Source: Dyadobacter sp. CY323 (GTDB lineage: Bacteria; Bacteroidota; Bacteroidia; Cytophagales; Spirosomataceae). From it: a DNA stretch of 64,000 nucleotides. Under the pieces are notes generated by a model. It made no database searches. It was not told the DNA's origin and saw only the letters and a list, made by a program, of their open reading frames with translations. The first letter of the stretch is position 1. Each line of letters begins with the position of its first letter. The translations under genes and the position numbers were made by a program. Where the stretch lies: contig NZ_JAJUXH010000002.1 in NCBI RefSeq assembly GCF_021390245.1, positions 248,001-312,000 of the forward strand, written 5' to 3'. Positions 36,109 to 44,166 of this stretch are shown piece after piece.

Positions 36109-37148
36109 TATAATAGTACAATATCATTGGCATGAGCCACTTCAAAATTCATTGTTTTAAGATTCGCACGGATCGCGGAAGACGTTTCCCGTGCCCGTGC
36201 TACTGCAATCATTTCACCCGCAGAAGAGTAAATCTCAATAATTTCTCCAGATTCAAAATCCCCCGAAACGTCGCTGACACCGACAGCCAGTAAACTTTTC
36301 CTTTTTAATAAAGCCTTCGAAGCACCATCGTCCACCTGCAAACTACCTGAAACCAGTCCACCACTACCCAACCAGCGATTCCTTGCAGACAATGTACTTC
36401 TACCCGCGTGGATCACCGTTCCCGCCTGGCCTTTTAGTGCTTCAAGAAGTTCATCTTTTTTATTCATACCAAAGATGACCACCCGGATCGCCATTCTGGC
36501 TGCTAATTTGGCGAATGTAAGCTTGGATGCCATTCCTCCCAAGCCAAGAAAAGATTTATCGGTCTTTACAAACCTGAAAACTTCGTTGACATTGAATACG
36601 TTCCTGATAATTTCCCCGCCCTCATCCAATAAACCGCCTACTGAGGTACAAAACATCAATGATTCGGCTCCAAACCCCACGGCAAGCAAAGTGGCCAGTT
36701 CGTCATTATCTGAAAACTTTAACTCCCGGTCGCTAACGACATCATTTTCATTTACAATCGGAATAATATTGTTTTCCCAAAGCTCACGAAATGTCTCTTT
36801 AAGCTGTAAAAACTTGTCACGGTTGGCGAAATGCTGTCTTTCACAAAGACTTTGAGCAATGTAAATTTTACTAGGCGCAAAATGAGAAGCATATAAGCCG
36901 ACCAATAGTGGGTTCCCGACCGAAGCAGCAGCCTTTCTTTGGGTCATGGTGCCTCTATAATCTCCAATATAGGCTTTTCCCGCACCTACTGCACCCGAAG
37001 AAACAATGATAATCCGGTATTTGGAATGAATTTCTGAAACTTGCCTGGCTATTTCCGAAATAATCCGGACATCCGGTTCACCCGAAGGAAGCGTAATCGA
37101 GGCCGTTCCAAATTTGATGACGAGTATGGGTTTTGACACTGTTTTCAA
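36108..37148 (-). CDS. proB: Glutamate 5-kinase
   Basis: First enzyme of proline synthesis, phosphorylating glutamate at the gamma-carboxylate with ATP; 346 residues. The amino-acid-kinase domain is clear: ILVIKFGTASIT at the N-terminus, IIVSSGAVGAGKAYIGDYRG, IPIVNENDVVSDRELKFSDNDELA and GLGGMASKLTFAKLAARM. The C-terminal PUA domain (from about 265) is present. The product gamma-glutamyl phosphate is unstable, which fits tight coupling to proA. It is the first gene of the minus-strand run and lies 41 bp from the convergent-strand neighbour aat on the same strand, whose end precedes it. Confidence 0.96.
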   Translation of the reverse strand: MKTVSKPILVIKFGTASITLPSGEPDVRIISEIARQVSEIHSKYRIIIVSSGAVGAGKAYIGDYRGTMTQRKAAASVGNPLLVGLYASHFAPSKIYIAQSLCERQHFANRDKFLQLKETFRELWENNIIPIVNENDVVSDRELKFSDNDELATLLAVGFGAESLMFCTSVGGLLDEGGEIIRNVFNVNEVFRFVKTDKSFLGLGGMASKLTFAKLAARMAIRVVIFGMNKKDELLEALKGQAGTVIHAGRSTLSARNRWLGSGGLVSGSLQVDDGASKALLKRKSLLAVGVSDVSGDFESGEIIEIYSSAGEMIAVARARETSSAIRANLKTMNFEVAHANDIVLL

Positions 37149-37189
37149 TCAATTTGGCCAAAATTAACGATTTAAATGAAATAGGCGCA

Positions 37190-37849
37190 TTACCCCCGGG
37201 CTGCCGCACTATCGCCAGCTACTTTCGTTATGACCCGCGCGTCAAACCTGCGTTTTTCTTTCAAGGCTTTTTCGAGAAGATCAAGGTACTCGTTACGCGG
37301 AATTTCGATTGCTCCATATCGAAGTACATTATCATTGATAAACTGTGTATCCAACAGAACAAACTGGTTTAAACGCAGAATTTGAATGAGGTAATAAAAG
37401 GCAACTTTGGAGGCATTGCTTTCAACGGTAAACATCGATTCTCCAAAGAAAACCCCATTAATAGCCACTCCATATAACCCACCTACCAACCGGTTTTCCC
37501 GGTAAGCTTCAACACTATGTGCATAACCCATATGGTGCAAAGCCGTATAGCTGGCTATGATATTTTCTGAGATCCACGTCCCTTCTTCCTTCGCACGTGG
37601 CCCCGAGCAGCCGCGCATAACACCTTCAAAGTTTGAATTAACCCGTATCTCAAAATAATTTTTATTAATAACCGGCCGCAAAGACTTTGGCGGCTTAAAT
37701 GTATCGATTGGAATAATGGCCCGAGGATTAGGAGAATACCAGTAAATCGTCCCGTCTGATTCCGCCATCGGAAAAATTCCGTTTATATAGCCATTCAGAA
37801 TATCATCGGTACTAAGTTCTGACATGCAAATGCGATTGAATTGAACCAT
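37190..37849 (-). CDS. aat: Leucyl/phenylalanyl-tRNA--protein transferase
   Basis: Enzyme adding Leu or Phe from tRNA to proteins with N-terminal Lys or Arg, marking them for ClpAP degradation in the N-end rule pathway. The ATG at 37849 gives about 219 residues; the ATG at 37825 is an alternative, and the frame is open farther upstream without family similarity. Family blocks are NGYINGIFPMAESDGTIYWYSP, IRVNSNFEGVMRGCSG, EEGTWISENIIASYTALHHMGYAHSVE and GLYGVAINGVFFGESMFT. It shares a divergent upstream region with the leader at 37927. Confidence 0.93.
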   Translation of the reverse strand: MVQFNRICMSELSTDDILNGYINGIFPMAESDGTIYWYSPNPRAIIPIDTFKPPKSLRPVINKNYFEIRVNSNFEGVMRGCSGPRAKEEGTWISENIIASYTALHHMGYAHSVEAYRENRLVGGLYGVAINGVFFGESMFTVESNASKVAFYYLIQILRLNQFVLLDTQFINDNVLRYGAIEIPRNEYLDLLEKALKEKRRFDARVITKVAGDSAAARG

Positions 37850-37926
37850 AAAAATATATCTTCTGTTTCTTTGGAGTGATATTTTTTTTTCTAAAATTTG
37901 CACCTTCCAAGACGGATAACAAGTCA

Positions 37927-37998
37927 ATGAACAACAACGGCATATATACTGTCCTTCATACTACGCCTTTCCGATTCAGGTCCCCGTGGACCGCATAA
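37927..37998 (+). CDS. Putative 23-residue leader peptide
   Basis: A short open frame starting ATG at 37927 and ending TAA at 37998. It encodes MNNNGIYTVLHTTPFRF followed by RSPWTA, with two arginine codons (CGA, AGG) near its end. The last codons overlap a GGTCC/GGACC hairpin (37979-37992), and a terminator-like hairpin follows at 38005. This is the layout of a ribosome-mediated attenuator. Only two Arg codons are present, so amino-acid specificity is weak evidence. Confidence 0.4.
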   Translation: MNNNGIYTVLHTTPFRFRSPWTA

Positions 37999-38029
37999 TT
38001 ATCTTTTACCTACGTGGTAAATCTTTTAT
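37979..38029 (+). promoter_or_regulatory. Attenuator-like double hairpin before the GNAT gene
   Basis: First hairpin: GGTCC (37979-37983) / GGACC (37988-37992). Second: TTTACC (38005-38010) / GGTAAA (38016-38021) with loop TACGT, followed by TCTTTTAT as a terminator tail. CGTGG in the first could pair with CC(T)ACG in the second, which would block the terminator. Together with the leader frame this suggests attenuation of the downstream gene. Confidence 0.4.
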
Positions 38030-38119
38030 ACCCCTAATTTTCTTGCAGTTCTAAACGTCCCATCGTTTTCTCTGGGTATAGTAATTATTGTTTCGAATTT
38101 TTTGTCAGCATAGCCATCA

Positions 38120-38845
38120 ATGAAAAATACCGAAGTAGTGGGCAGTAAATTTGTAGTTCAGACTGCCAATGAAAATCACCTTCATTTTGCGGAGACAATT
38201 TGTGCAGAGATGGAGGAGAGTGCCAAAAAACGTGGTACTGGTATCGCAAAACGCTCCCCGGTGTACATCATGGAAAAAATGGTCGAGGGAAAAGCGATCA
38301 TTGCGACGACGGATACCGGGCAATGGGTGGGCTTTTGCTATATTGAGACCTGGGAACATGGAAAGTTTGTGGCGAACTCCGGCCTTATCGTTCACCCGGA
38401 TTTCCGTAACAGCGGAATGGCAAAAGCCATCAAACAAAAGGCTTTTGAATTATCCCGCAAAAAATATCCCGATGCGAAAATTATTGGTATCACCACCAGC
38501 TTGCCGGTGATGAAAATAAATTCCGATCTGGGCTATGAACCTGTAACTTTCAGCGAGTTACCTGCAGATGATGCATTCTGGAAGGGCTGCGCCAGTTGCG
38601 TAAACTACGACGTACTCACACGGACTGGCAGAAAGCATTGCCTTTGCACCGGAATGATGTATAACCCGGATGATAAAAAGAAAACAGAAGTTTCTGTTGG
38701 TGCAGAGGTCGTCGAAAAAACTTCCTGGGATTTTTTGAAAGAGTCGAGCCTTTATGAGCGCTGGATGCGTATCAAACAACGCATTTTGTTGCGAAGGGAG
38801 GAACGTGCTAAAAAGAAAAACGCCGGGGCATTGCTCGTACATTAA
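38120..38845 (+). CDS. GNAT acyltransferase, candidate N-acylglutamate synthase
   Basis: GNAT-fold N-acyltransferase of 241 residues. The acyl-CoA-binding region reads LIVHPDFRNSGMAKAIKQKAFEL, matching the R/Q-x-x-G-x-G/A loop. A cysteine-rich stretch in the C-terminal part (CASCVNYDVLTRTGRKHCLC) is unusual and may bind a metal. In many Bacteroidota a gene of this type precedes argG and is thought to supply the first step of arginine synthesis, acylating glutamate with acetyl or succinyl; that role is inferred from position. A leader with attenuator-like hairpins lies upstream, and a terminator follows before the toxin-antitoxin pair. Confidence 0.75.
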   Translation: MKNTEVVGSKFVVQTANENHLHFAETICAEMEESAKKRGTGIAKRSPVYIMEKMVEGKAIIATTDTGQWVGFCYIETWEHGKFVANSGLIVHPDFRNSGMAKAIKQKAFELSRKKYPDAKIIGITTSLPVMKINSDLGYEPVTFSELPADDAFWKGCASCVNYDVLTRTGRKHCLCTGMMYNPDDKKKTEVSVGAEVVEKTSWDFLKESSLYERWMRIKQRILLRREERAKKKNAGALLVH

Positions 38846-38881
38846 AGTACTGCATTCATTTACAGATTAGAATATCTCTTT

Positions 38882-38930
38882 AAATACCTCGCGCGGCAGC
38901 CTTTAAAAGCCCTAAGCGAGGTATTTTTTT
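38882..38930 (+). terminator. Terminator after the GNAT gene
   Basis: Stem AAATACCTCGC (38882-38892) / GCGAGGTATTT (38916-38926), 11 bp, loop 23 nt, then a run of T to 38930. It should separate the GNAT transcript from higBA and the argG genes. Confidence 0.8.
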
Positions 38931-38969
38931 GTTTTCAATCGTTTCAGGTGACTTAGCGGCATAACCTTT

Positions 38970-38982
38970 TCCCATTATGGGA
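38970..38982. promoter_or_regulatory. Palindrome in the higBA promoter, putative antitoxin operator
   Basis: TCCCAT-T-ATGGGA is a perfect 6-bp inverted repeat around one base. It lies about 22 bp before the -7 element at 39004, over the -33 position, where HigA-type repressors usually bind to shut down their own operon. Confidence 0.45.
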
Positions 38983-39003
38983 TACCATTCAGTGAAACTT
39001 ACG

Positions 39004-39011
39004 TACTTTTG
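39004..39011 (+). promoter_or_regulatory. -7 promoter element of higBA
   Basis: TACTTTTG matches TAnnTTTG. It ends 8 bp before the higB ATG at 39020, so the transcript would start within a few bases of the start codon. Confidence 0.55.
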
Positions 39012-39019
39012 CAGCCGCT

Positions 39020-39316
39020 ATGAGAGTGTTTACCCGAGCCACACTAAGGGAGTTTTGGAACAAGACGAATGACGCGAGACCGGCGCTCGAATTTTGGTAT
39101 GACTCAATAGAAAAAAACCATTTCCAAAATCCGAATGAGGTCATCAAGTTTTTCAAAAACGCCGATACTGTTGGAAACGGAAGGATTGTTTTTAATATCG
39201 CTCGTAACAAATATAGGTTGGTGGCAAAATTTGAGTACGAGAAACAACTCGTTTTTGTTCGATTTCTCGGGACTCATGCCCAATACGATATAATAGAAAA
39301 TAGCAAAGAAACATAG
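39020..39316 (+). CDS. higB: HigB-family mRNA interferase toxin
   Basis: Type II toxin of 98 residues in the HigB (RelE-like) family. Diagnostic blocks are MRVFTRATLREFWNKTNDARPALEFWY at the N-terminus and VFNIARNKYRLVAKFEYEKQLVFVRFLGTHAQYD at the C-terminus, with the conserved Arg/Lys/His/Tyr pattern used for ribosome-dependent mRNA cutting. The antitoxin gene follows after 15 bp, the inverted order typical of higBA. It lies between the GNAT acyltransferase and argG, interrupting the arginine genes. Confidence 0.92.
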   Translation: MRVFTRATLREFWNKTNDARPALEFWYDSIEKNHFQNPNEVIKFFKNADTVGNGRIVFNIARNKYRLVAKFEYEKQLVFVRFLGTHAQYDIIENSKET

Positions 39317-39331
39317 TAATCGATCAGACAA

Positions 39332-39736
39332 ATGAAAAAACTTGCGATTGCTCTTGACAGCATTAAAATTAAGCCGATAACAAATCAACTCGACTTTGAA
39401 GAAGCTGGTGAAATCATAGAATCCCTAATCGATGCCGATTTGATAGAAGATCCTCAGGATCGAAAAAGGGCTTTGGATATTCTGGAAGCGGTCACGGTGC
39501 TAGCTATCGACTATGAAAAGAGGCATTTCCCTATTCCAAAGCCTGACCCAATTGAAGCAATTAAGGAAAGGATGGACCAGTTACATCTTACACGCAAAGA
39601 TGTAGCGCCTTATTTTGGAGGTGAAAACAGGGTTTCAGAAGTCTTAAACAAAAAGCGCAATTTAACTATAAAGATGATTAGGGAGTTGAGCAGAAATCTG
39701 GGAATATCCGCGGATACACTTCTGGCAGTTCAGTAA
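39332..39736 (+). CDS. higA: HigA-family antitoxin
   Basis: Antitoxin of 134 residues. The N-terminal half (about 1-70) is acidic and should wrap the toxin; the C-terminal half (about 76-131) is a Cro/C1-type helix-turn-helix (LTRKDVAPYFGGENRVSEVL and IRELSRNLGISADTLL) that binds the operator. It should neutralise HigB and repress the promoter. argG begins 35 bp later and no convincing promoter was seen in that gap. Confidence 0.92.
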   Translation: MKKLAIALDSIKIKPITNQLDFEEAGEIIESLIDADLIEDPQDRKRALDILEAVTVLAIDYEKRHFPIPKPDPIEAIKERMDQLHLTRKDVAPYFGGENRVSEVLNKKRNLTIKMIRELSRNLGISADTLLAVQ

Positions 39737-39771
39737 TCATTACGGTATTTATTAGTATCACATTCAATAAA

Positions 39772-40971
39772 ATGTCACAACCCAAAGTAGTATTAGCATT
39801 CAGCGGAGGATTAGATACCTCTTTTTGTGTAAAATATCTGGCCGAAGACAAAGGCTATGAAGTCCATTCTGTATTGGTTGATACGGGCGGGTTTTCTCAG
39901 GAAGATCTTCAAACGATCGAGGCAAATGCGTATGCATTAGGTGTGAAAAAGCACGCGACGATTTCTAAAACCAGCGAGTATTATAACGACTGCATTAAAT
40001 ACCTCATTTTCGGAAATATCCTTAAAAACAACACTTATCCACTTTCGGTGAGTGCGGAGCGCGTATTTCAGGCGGTCGCGGTTGCCGAATATGCAAAAGA
40101 AATTGGCGCAAGTGCAATTGCCCATGGAAGTACGGGCGCCGGAAATGATCAGGTACGTTTTGATATGGCTTTCCGGATTATTATTCCGGAAGCAGAAATC
40201 ATCACACCAATCCGTGACCTCAAACTATCCCGCGAAGCTGAAATTGAATATTTGACTAAAAAAGGTGTGGGCCGCGAATGGGCCAAAGCCGCATATAGTA
40301 TTAATAAAGGACTTTGGGGAACCTCGGTTGGTGGAAAAGAAACGCTTACCTCCGAGAAATACCTTCCCGAATCTGCCTGGCCGACCCAGATTTCTAAAAC
40401 GGAACCGGAAAGCATTACGCTTGAATTCGTAAAAGGTGAACTTAAAGGCGTTGCAGGCGAAAGTTTCGATAACTCAGTGGAAGCGATCCAGAAACTGGCG
40501 GCGATTGCGCAACCTTTCGGAATCGGGCGCGACATTCACGTGGGTGATACCATTATAGGCATAAAAGGTCGGGTCGGCTTTGAGGCTGCGGCTCCATTGA
40601 TCATCATCAAGGCGCACCATACCTTGGAAAAACATGTGTTGAGCGAGCAGCAGTTGTATTGGAAAGAACAACTTTCTAACTGGTACGGCAGCCTTTTGCA
40701 TAAAGGCCAGTTTGTGGAACCTGTTATGCGTAACATCGAAACGTTCCTTACGGACACACAGTCGCATGTTACCGGGAAAGTACATGTTTATCTTGCACCG
40801 TACCGTTTCCATGTGGAAGGTATCGAGTCTCCATTTGACTTAATGTCATCGAAATTTGGCAGTTATGGCGAAATGAACAATGCCTGGACAGGTGATGATG
40901 TGCGTGGATTCTCGAAAGTGGCTTCCAATCAGGTGATGATTTATCAGAAAGTTACTGAGTCCAACAGTTAA
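39772..40971 (+). CDS. argG: Argininosuccinate synthase
   Basis: Joins citrulline and aspartate using ATP, the penultimate step of arginine synthesis; 399 residues, normal length. The ATP pyrophosphatase P-loop is VLAFSGGLDTSFC at the N-terminus, and AIAHGSTGAGNDQVRFDMAF is the substrate-binding block. FDLMSSKFGSYGEMNNAWT near the C-terminus is also present. It directly follows higBA, and argC starts only a few bases after its stop (the two are separated by 4 bp, with a GTG option that overlaps less). It heads the biosynthetic run argG-argC-argD-argF-prime. Confidence 0.96.
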   Translation: MSQPKVVLAFSGGLDTSFCVKYLAEDKGYEVHSVLVDTGGFSQEDLQTIEANAYALGVKKHATISKTSEYYNDCIKYLIFGNILKNNTYPLSVSAERVFQAVAVAEYAKEIGASAIAHGSTGAGNDQVRFDMAFRIIIPEAEIITPIRDLKLSREAEIEYLTKKGVGREWAKAAYSINKGLWGTSVGGKETLTSEKYLPESAWPTQISKTEPESITLEFVKGELKGVAGESFDNSVEAIQKLAAIAQPFGIGRDIHVGDTIIGIKGRVGFEAAAPLIIIKAHHTLEKHVLSEQQLYWKEQLSNWYGSLLHKGQFVEPVMRNIETFLTDTQSHVTGKVHVYLAPYRFHVEGIESPFDLMSSKFGSYGEMNNAWTGDDVRGFSKVASNQVMIYQKVTESNS

Positions 40972-40975
40972 TGTG

Positions 40976-41959
40976 ATGCAAAAAATCAAAGTAGGTATTA
41001 TTGGTGCGGCTGGGTATACCGGCGGAGAATTGATACGAATCCTGATCAACCATCCGAATGCAGAAATTGCTTTTGCACACAGTAAAAGCCAGGCGAGTAA
41101 ACCTGTCCATATCACGCATACCGATTTACTTGGTGAAACGGATTTGACTTTTTCGGGAGAAGATATTCAGGGACTGCTCGACGGACATGATCCGAATGTC
41201 ATCTTTTTGTGTTCCGGACATGGAGAGTCCCAAAAGTTCCTGAATGAGTTTTCTGTGCCATCTTCAACAAAGATTATCGATTTGAGCACAGATTTCCGGG
41301 ACGAATCGCATGGGTTTACCTACGGTTTGCCAGAACTTCAAAAAGATAAAATTAAGTCTGCGTCCAAAATTGCTAATCCGGGATGTTTCGCTACCAGCAT
41401 CGAACTCGCCATTTTACCACTTGCAAATGCAGGTTTATTAAAAGATGAAGTTCATGTGAGTGCAGTTACCGGCAGCACTGGTGCAGGCCAATCGCTGAGT
41501 GCCACTACCCATTTCTCGTGGCGTAACAACAATGTTTCCATTTACAAAGCATTTACGCATCAGCATTTGACCGAAATCAAAATGAGCCTTGCCAAATTGC
41601 AGGCTGGTTTTAACAAAGCCGTGAATTTTGTCCCCTATCGCGGCGATTATACGCGCGGGATCATGGCGAATGTGTATACCCGCTATGAGGGTTCGCTGGA
41701 AGAGGCTAAAAGTCTTTATAGAAACTTTTACACAGATGACCCATTCACGCATGTAAGCGAAGCACCTATTGATCTTAAACAAGTTGTTAATACCAATAAA
41801 TGCTTCATTCACCTCGAAGTGCACGATGGTCAGCTGTTGATTACCAGCATCATCGACAACCTCACCAAAGGAGCGTCGGGACAGGCAGTTCAGAATATGA
41901 ATTTGATTTTTGGGTTGCCGGAAGATGCCGGATTGAGATTTAAAGCACCGGCTTTTTGA
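40976..41959 (+). CDS. argC: N-acyl-gamma-glutamyl-phosphate reductase
   Basis: NADPH-dependent reductase of the third arginine step, 327 residues from the ATG at 40976 (a GTG at 40973 would add one residue). The Rossmann start is VGIIGAAGYTGGELIRIL, the catalytic cysteine lies in IANPGCFATSIELAI, and VTGSTGAGQSLSATTHFSWRN is the usual block after it. Substrate is N-acetyl- or, more likely here, N-succinyl-glutamyl phosphate. The kinase argB that makes this substrate is not in the window. Confidence 0.95.
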   Translation: MQKIKVGIIGAAGYTGGELIRILINHPNAEIAFAHSKSQASKPVHITHTDLLGETDLTFSGEDIQGLLDGHDPNVIFLCSGHGESQKFLNEFSVPSSTKIIDLSTDFRDESHGFTYGLPELQKDKIKSASKIANPGCFATSIELAILPLANAGLLKDEVHVSAVTGSTGAGQSLSATTHFSWRNNNVSIYKAFTHQHLTEIKMSLAKLQAGFNKAVNFVPYRGDYTRGIMANVYTRYEGSLEEAKSLYRNFYTDDPFTHVSEAPIDLKQVVNTNKCFIHLEVHDGQLLITSIIDNLTKGASGQAVQNMNLIFGLPEDAGLRFKAPAF

Positions 41960-41993
41960 TTTAAAATATTCAGGAGAATATAAATTTTAAGAA

Positions 41994-43130
41994 ATGTCAC
42001 ATTTATTTGATGTATATCCACTTTATGACATCGAGCCTGTAAAGGCCCGCGGTAGTTATTTGTGGGACCAGCATGGAACCGAATACCTGGACTTGTATGG
42101 CGGGCATGCGGTTATTTCGGTAGGTCATTGCCACCCATATTACGTCGATATGCTTACCCGCCAGCTGAACGCGATCAGTTTTTATTCAAATTCTGTAAAA
42201 ATTTCTTTGCAGGAAGAATTGGCTGAAAAGCTGGGAGAATTATCCGGCTATCCCGATTACCGCCTTTTCCTCTGCAATTCGGGGGCCGAAGCGAATGAGA
42301 ATGCTTTGAAACTAGCCTCCTTCCACAATGGCCGGACGAAAGTGATTTCATTTACCAAGTCATTCCACGGCCGTACGGCGGGTGCCGTTGCCGCAACCGA
42401 TAATCTGTCGATAGTTGCCCCTGTAAATTACAATAAACATGTTACCTTCCTTCCGTTCAACGATGTCGACTCTGCAGAGAATGGCATTACCGATGAAGTA
42501 TGCGCGGTAATTGTCGAGGGAATCCAGGGCGTGGGTGGAATTCAGGTTTGTTCTGACGAATTTTTACAAACATTAAGACGTAAATGTGACGAGACGGGCG
42601 CGATTTTAATTCTTGACAGCGTACAATGCGGTTATGGTCGGACCGGAAAATTCTTTTCCCACCAGTTCAGCGGCATTGACCCGGACATTATATCCATGGC
42701 AAAAGGCATGGGCAATGGCTTTCCAATTGGCGGGATTTTGATCTCACCAAAGTTTAAAGCCAGCTACGGACTGCTTGGAACTACATTTGGTGGAAACCAT
42801 CTGGCCTGTGCGGCTGGCGTTGCGGTTCTGGATATCATGAAAAATGAAAACCTGATCGGGAATGCGGCTGAAATCGGCGACTATCTTATGGATGGTATTA
42901 AAGAAATCGGAGGTTATAAAGAATTGCGGGGAAGAGGATTAATGATCGGGATCGAGTTTGATTTTCCCGTGAAAGATTTGAGAAACAAACTGCTTTTTGA
43001 GCATAAAATGTTTACCGGAGTTGCCGGGACCAGCACAATACGCCTGTTGCCGTCATTAGCGCTAGGTAAAAAAGAAGCTGACATGTTCCTAGAAGCACTT
43101 AGAAAAGAAGTATCTGTCACATCGTTGTAA
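41994..43130 (+). CDS. argD: N-acylornithine aminotransferase, class III
   Basis: Pyridoxal-phosphate aminotransferase of 378 residues making N-acylornithine from the semialdehyde. Blocks seen: LYGGHAVISVGHCHPYYV, LCNSGAEANENALKLA, the catalytic lysine in SMAKGMGNGFPIGG, and TFGGNHLACAAGVAVLD. It is encoded 34 bp after argC. Whether the acyl group is acetyl or succinyl cannot be read here; the carbamoyltransferase suggests succinyl. The 71-bp gap to the next gene contains a small CAGGC/GCCTG hairpin. Confidence 0.93.
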   Translation: MSHLFDVYPLYDIEPVKARGSYLWDQHGTEYLDLYGGHAVISVGHCHPYYVDMLTRQLNAISFYSNSVKISLQEELAEKLGELSGYPDYRLFLCNSGAEANENALKLASFHNGRTKVISFTKSFHGRTAGAVAATDNLSIVAPVNYNKHVTFLPFNDVDSAENGITDEVCAVIVEGIQGVGGIQVCSDEFLQTLRRKCDETGAILILDSVQCGYGRTGKFFSHQFSGIDPDIISMAKGMGNGFPIGGILISPKFKASYGLLGTTFGGNHLACAAGVAVLDIMKNENLIGNAAEIGDYLMDGIKEIGGYKELRGRGLMIGIEFDFPVKDLRNKLLFEHKMFTGVAGTSTIRLLPSLALGKKEADMFLEALRKEVSVTSL

Positions 43131-43201
43131 AATTGCAAATCACATCAGGCGGATGCCTGTTTAACTGCCCCGGAATTCAAAATACCGGAACACCTGACTG
43201 A

Positions 43202-44149
43202 ATGAACCATTTCCTTTCCATTAAAGACGTAACCGACCTGAACCAGCTAATCACCAGCGGGATCTCAGCCAAACGCGACCCATTTGCTGATCATACTTTG
43301 GGTAAAAACAAAACCATCGGACTGCTGTTTTTCAATTCGAGTTTGAGGACCCGGATCAGCACACAAAAAGCGGCGCAAAATCTTGGACTGAATGTGATCA
43401 CCATGAACGTGGGGCAGGATGGCTGGGGACTTGAAATGGAGGAAGGTGTAATCATGAATGGCGATAAGGCAGAGCACGTGAAAGAAGCCGCAGCGGTGAT
43501 CGGAAGCTATTGTGACATCATCGGGATCCGGTCGTTTGCAGGTCTGCAAGATCGCGATAAAGATTATGAAGAGATTGTTTTCAAGCAGTTTCAAAAATAT
43601 GCGGAGGTACCGATCATTAATCTCGAATCCGCAACTAGACATCCATTGCAATCACTGGCGGACTGTATTACCATTGAAGAATTTAAAGTTAAACAACGTC
43701 CAAAAGTAGTTTTGACCTGGCTTCCCCATTTCAAAGCATTGCCACAGGCTGTGGCTAATTCTTTTTGTGAATGGATGAACCCCATGGACGTAGAGCTTGT
43801 AATAACTCATCCGGAAGGCTACGATCTGAATCCTGGATTTGTAGGAAAAGGACAGGTCATATACGATCAGAACAAGGCTCTGGAAGGTGCTGACTTTGTT
43901 TACGGAAAAAATTGGTCATCATATCAGCATTATGGACAAGTATTGACGAGTGATCCTTCGTGGATGATTACAGAAGCTAAAATGGCACTGACCGACAACG
44001 GGAAATTTATGCATTGCCTCCCATTGCGCCGGAATATGAAAGTAGCAGATGAGGTATTGGACGGCCCCAGATCTCTGGTCATTGAGCAAGCCGCTAACCG
44101 TGAATGGTCTGCTCAGGCAGCCTTGCGCGAAGTTTTGCTTTCTCTTTAA
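43202..44149 (+). CDS. argF': N-acylornithine carbamoyltransferase, probably N-succinylornithine type
   Basis: Carbamoyltransferase of 315 residues acting on N-acylated ornithine. The carbamoyl-phosphate loop is FFNSSLRTRIS (43-53), and the HCLPLRRN block with ESATRHPLQSLAD places it with the Bacteroidota N-succinylornithine enzymes, not with ordinary OTCases. Residue 90, in NGDKAEH, is Ala. In the Bacteroides fragilis succinylornithine enzyme the matching residue is Pro, and in the Xanthomonas acetylornithine enzyme it is Glu; small residues there favour succinylornithine. So N-succinyl intermediates are likely in this organism. hemH follows 17 bp later. Confidence 0.92.
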   Translation: MNHFLSIKDVTDLNQLITSGISAKRDPFADHTLGKNKTIGLLFFNSSLRTRISTQKAAQNLGLNVITMNVGQDGWGLEMEEGVIMNGDKAEHVKEAAAVIGSYCDIIGIRSFAGLQDRDKDYEEIVFKQFQKYAEVPIINLESATRHPLQSLADCITIEEFKVKQRPKVVLTWLPHFKALPQAVANSFCEWMNPMDVELVITHPEGYDLNPGFVGKGQVIYDQNKALEGADFVYGKNWSSYQHYGQVLTSDPSWMITEAKMALTDNGKFMHCLPLRRNMKVADEVLDGPRSLVIEQAANREWSAQAALREVLLSL

Positions 44150-44166
44150 TAAACTCAACACATTAC

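Noticed and set aside
43146..43159. CAGGC-GGAT-GCCTG hairpin between argD and argF-prime as a terminator
   Set aside because: Only 5 bp with a weak TTTAA tail; the operon appears to continue, so at most it is a pause or processing site.
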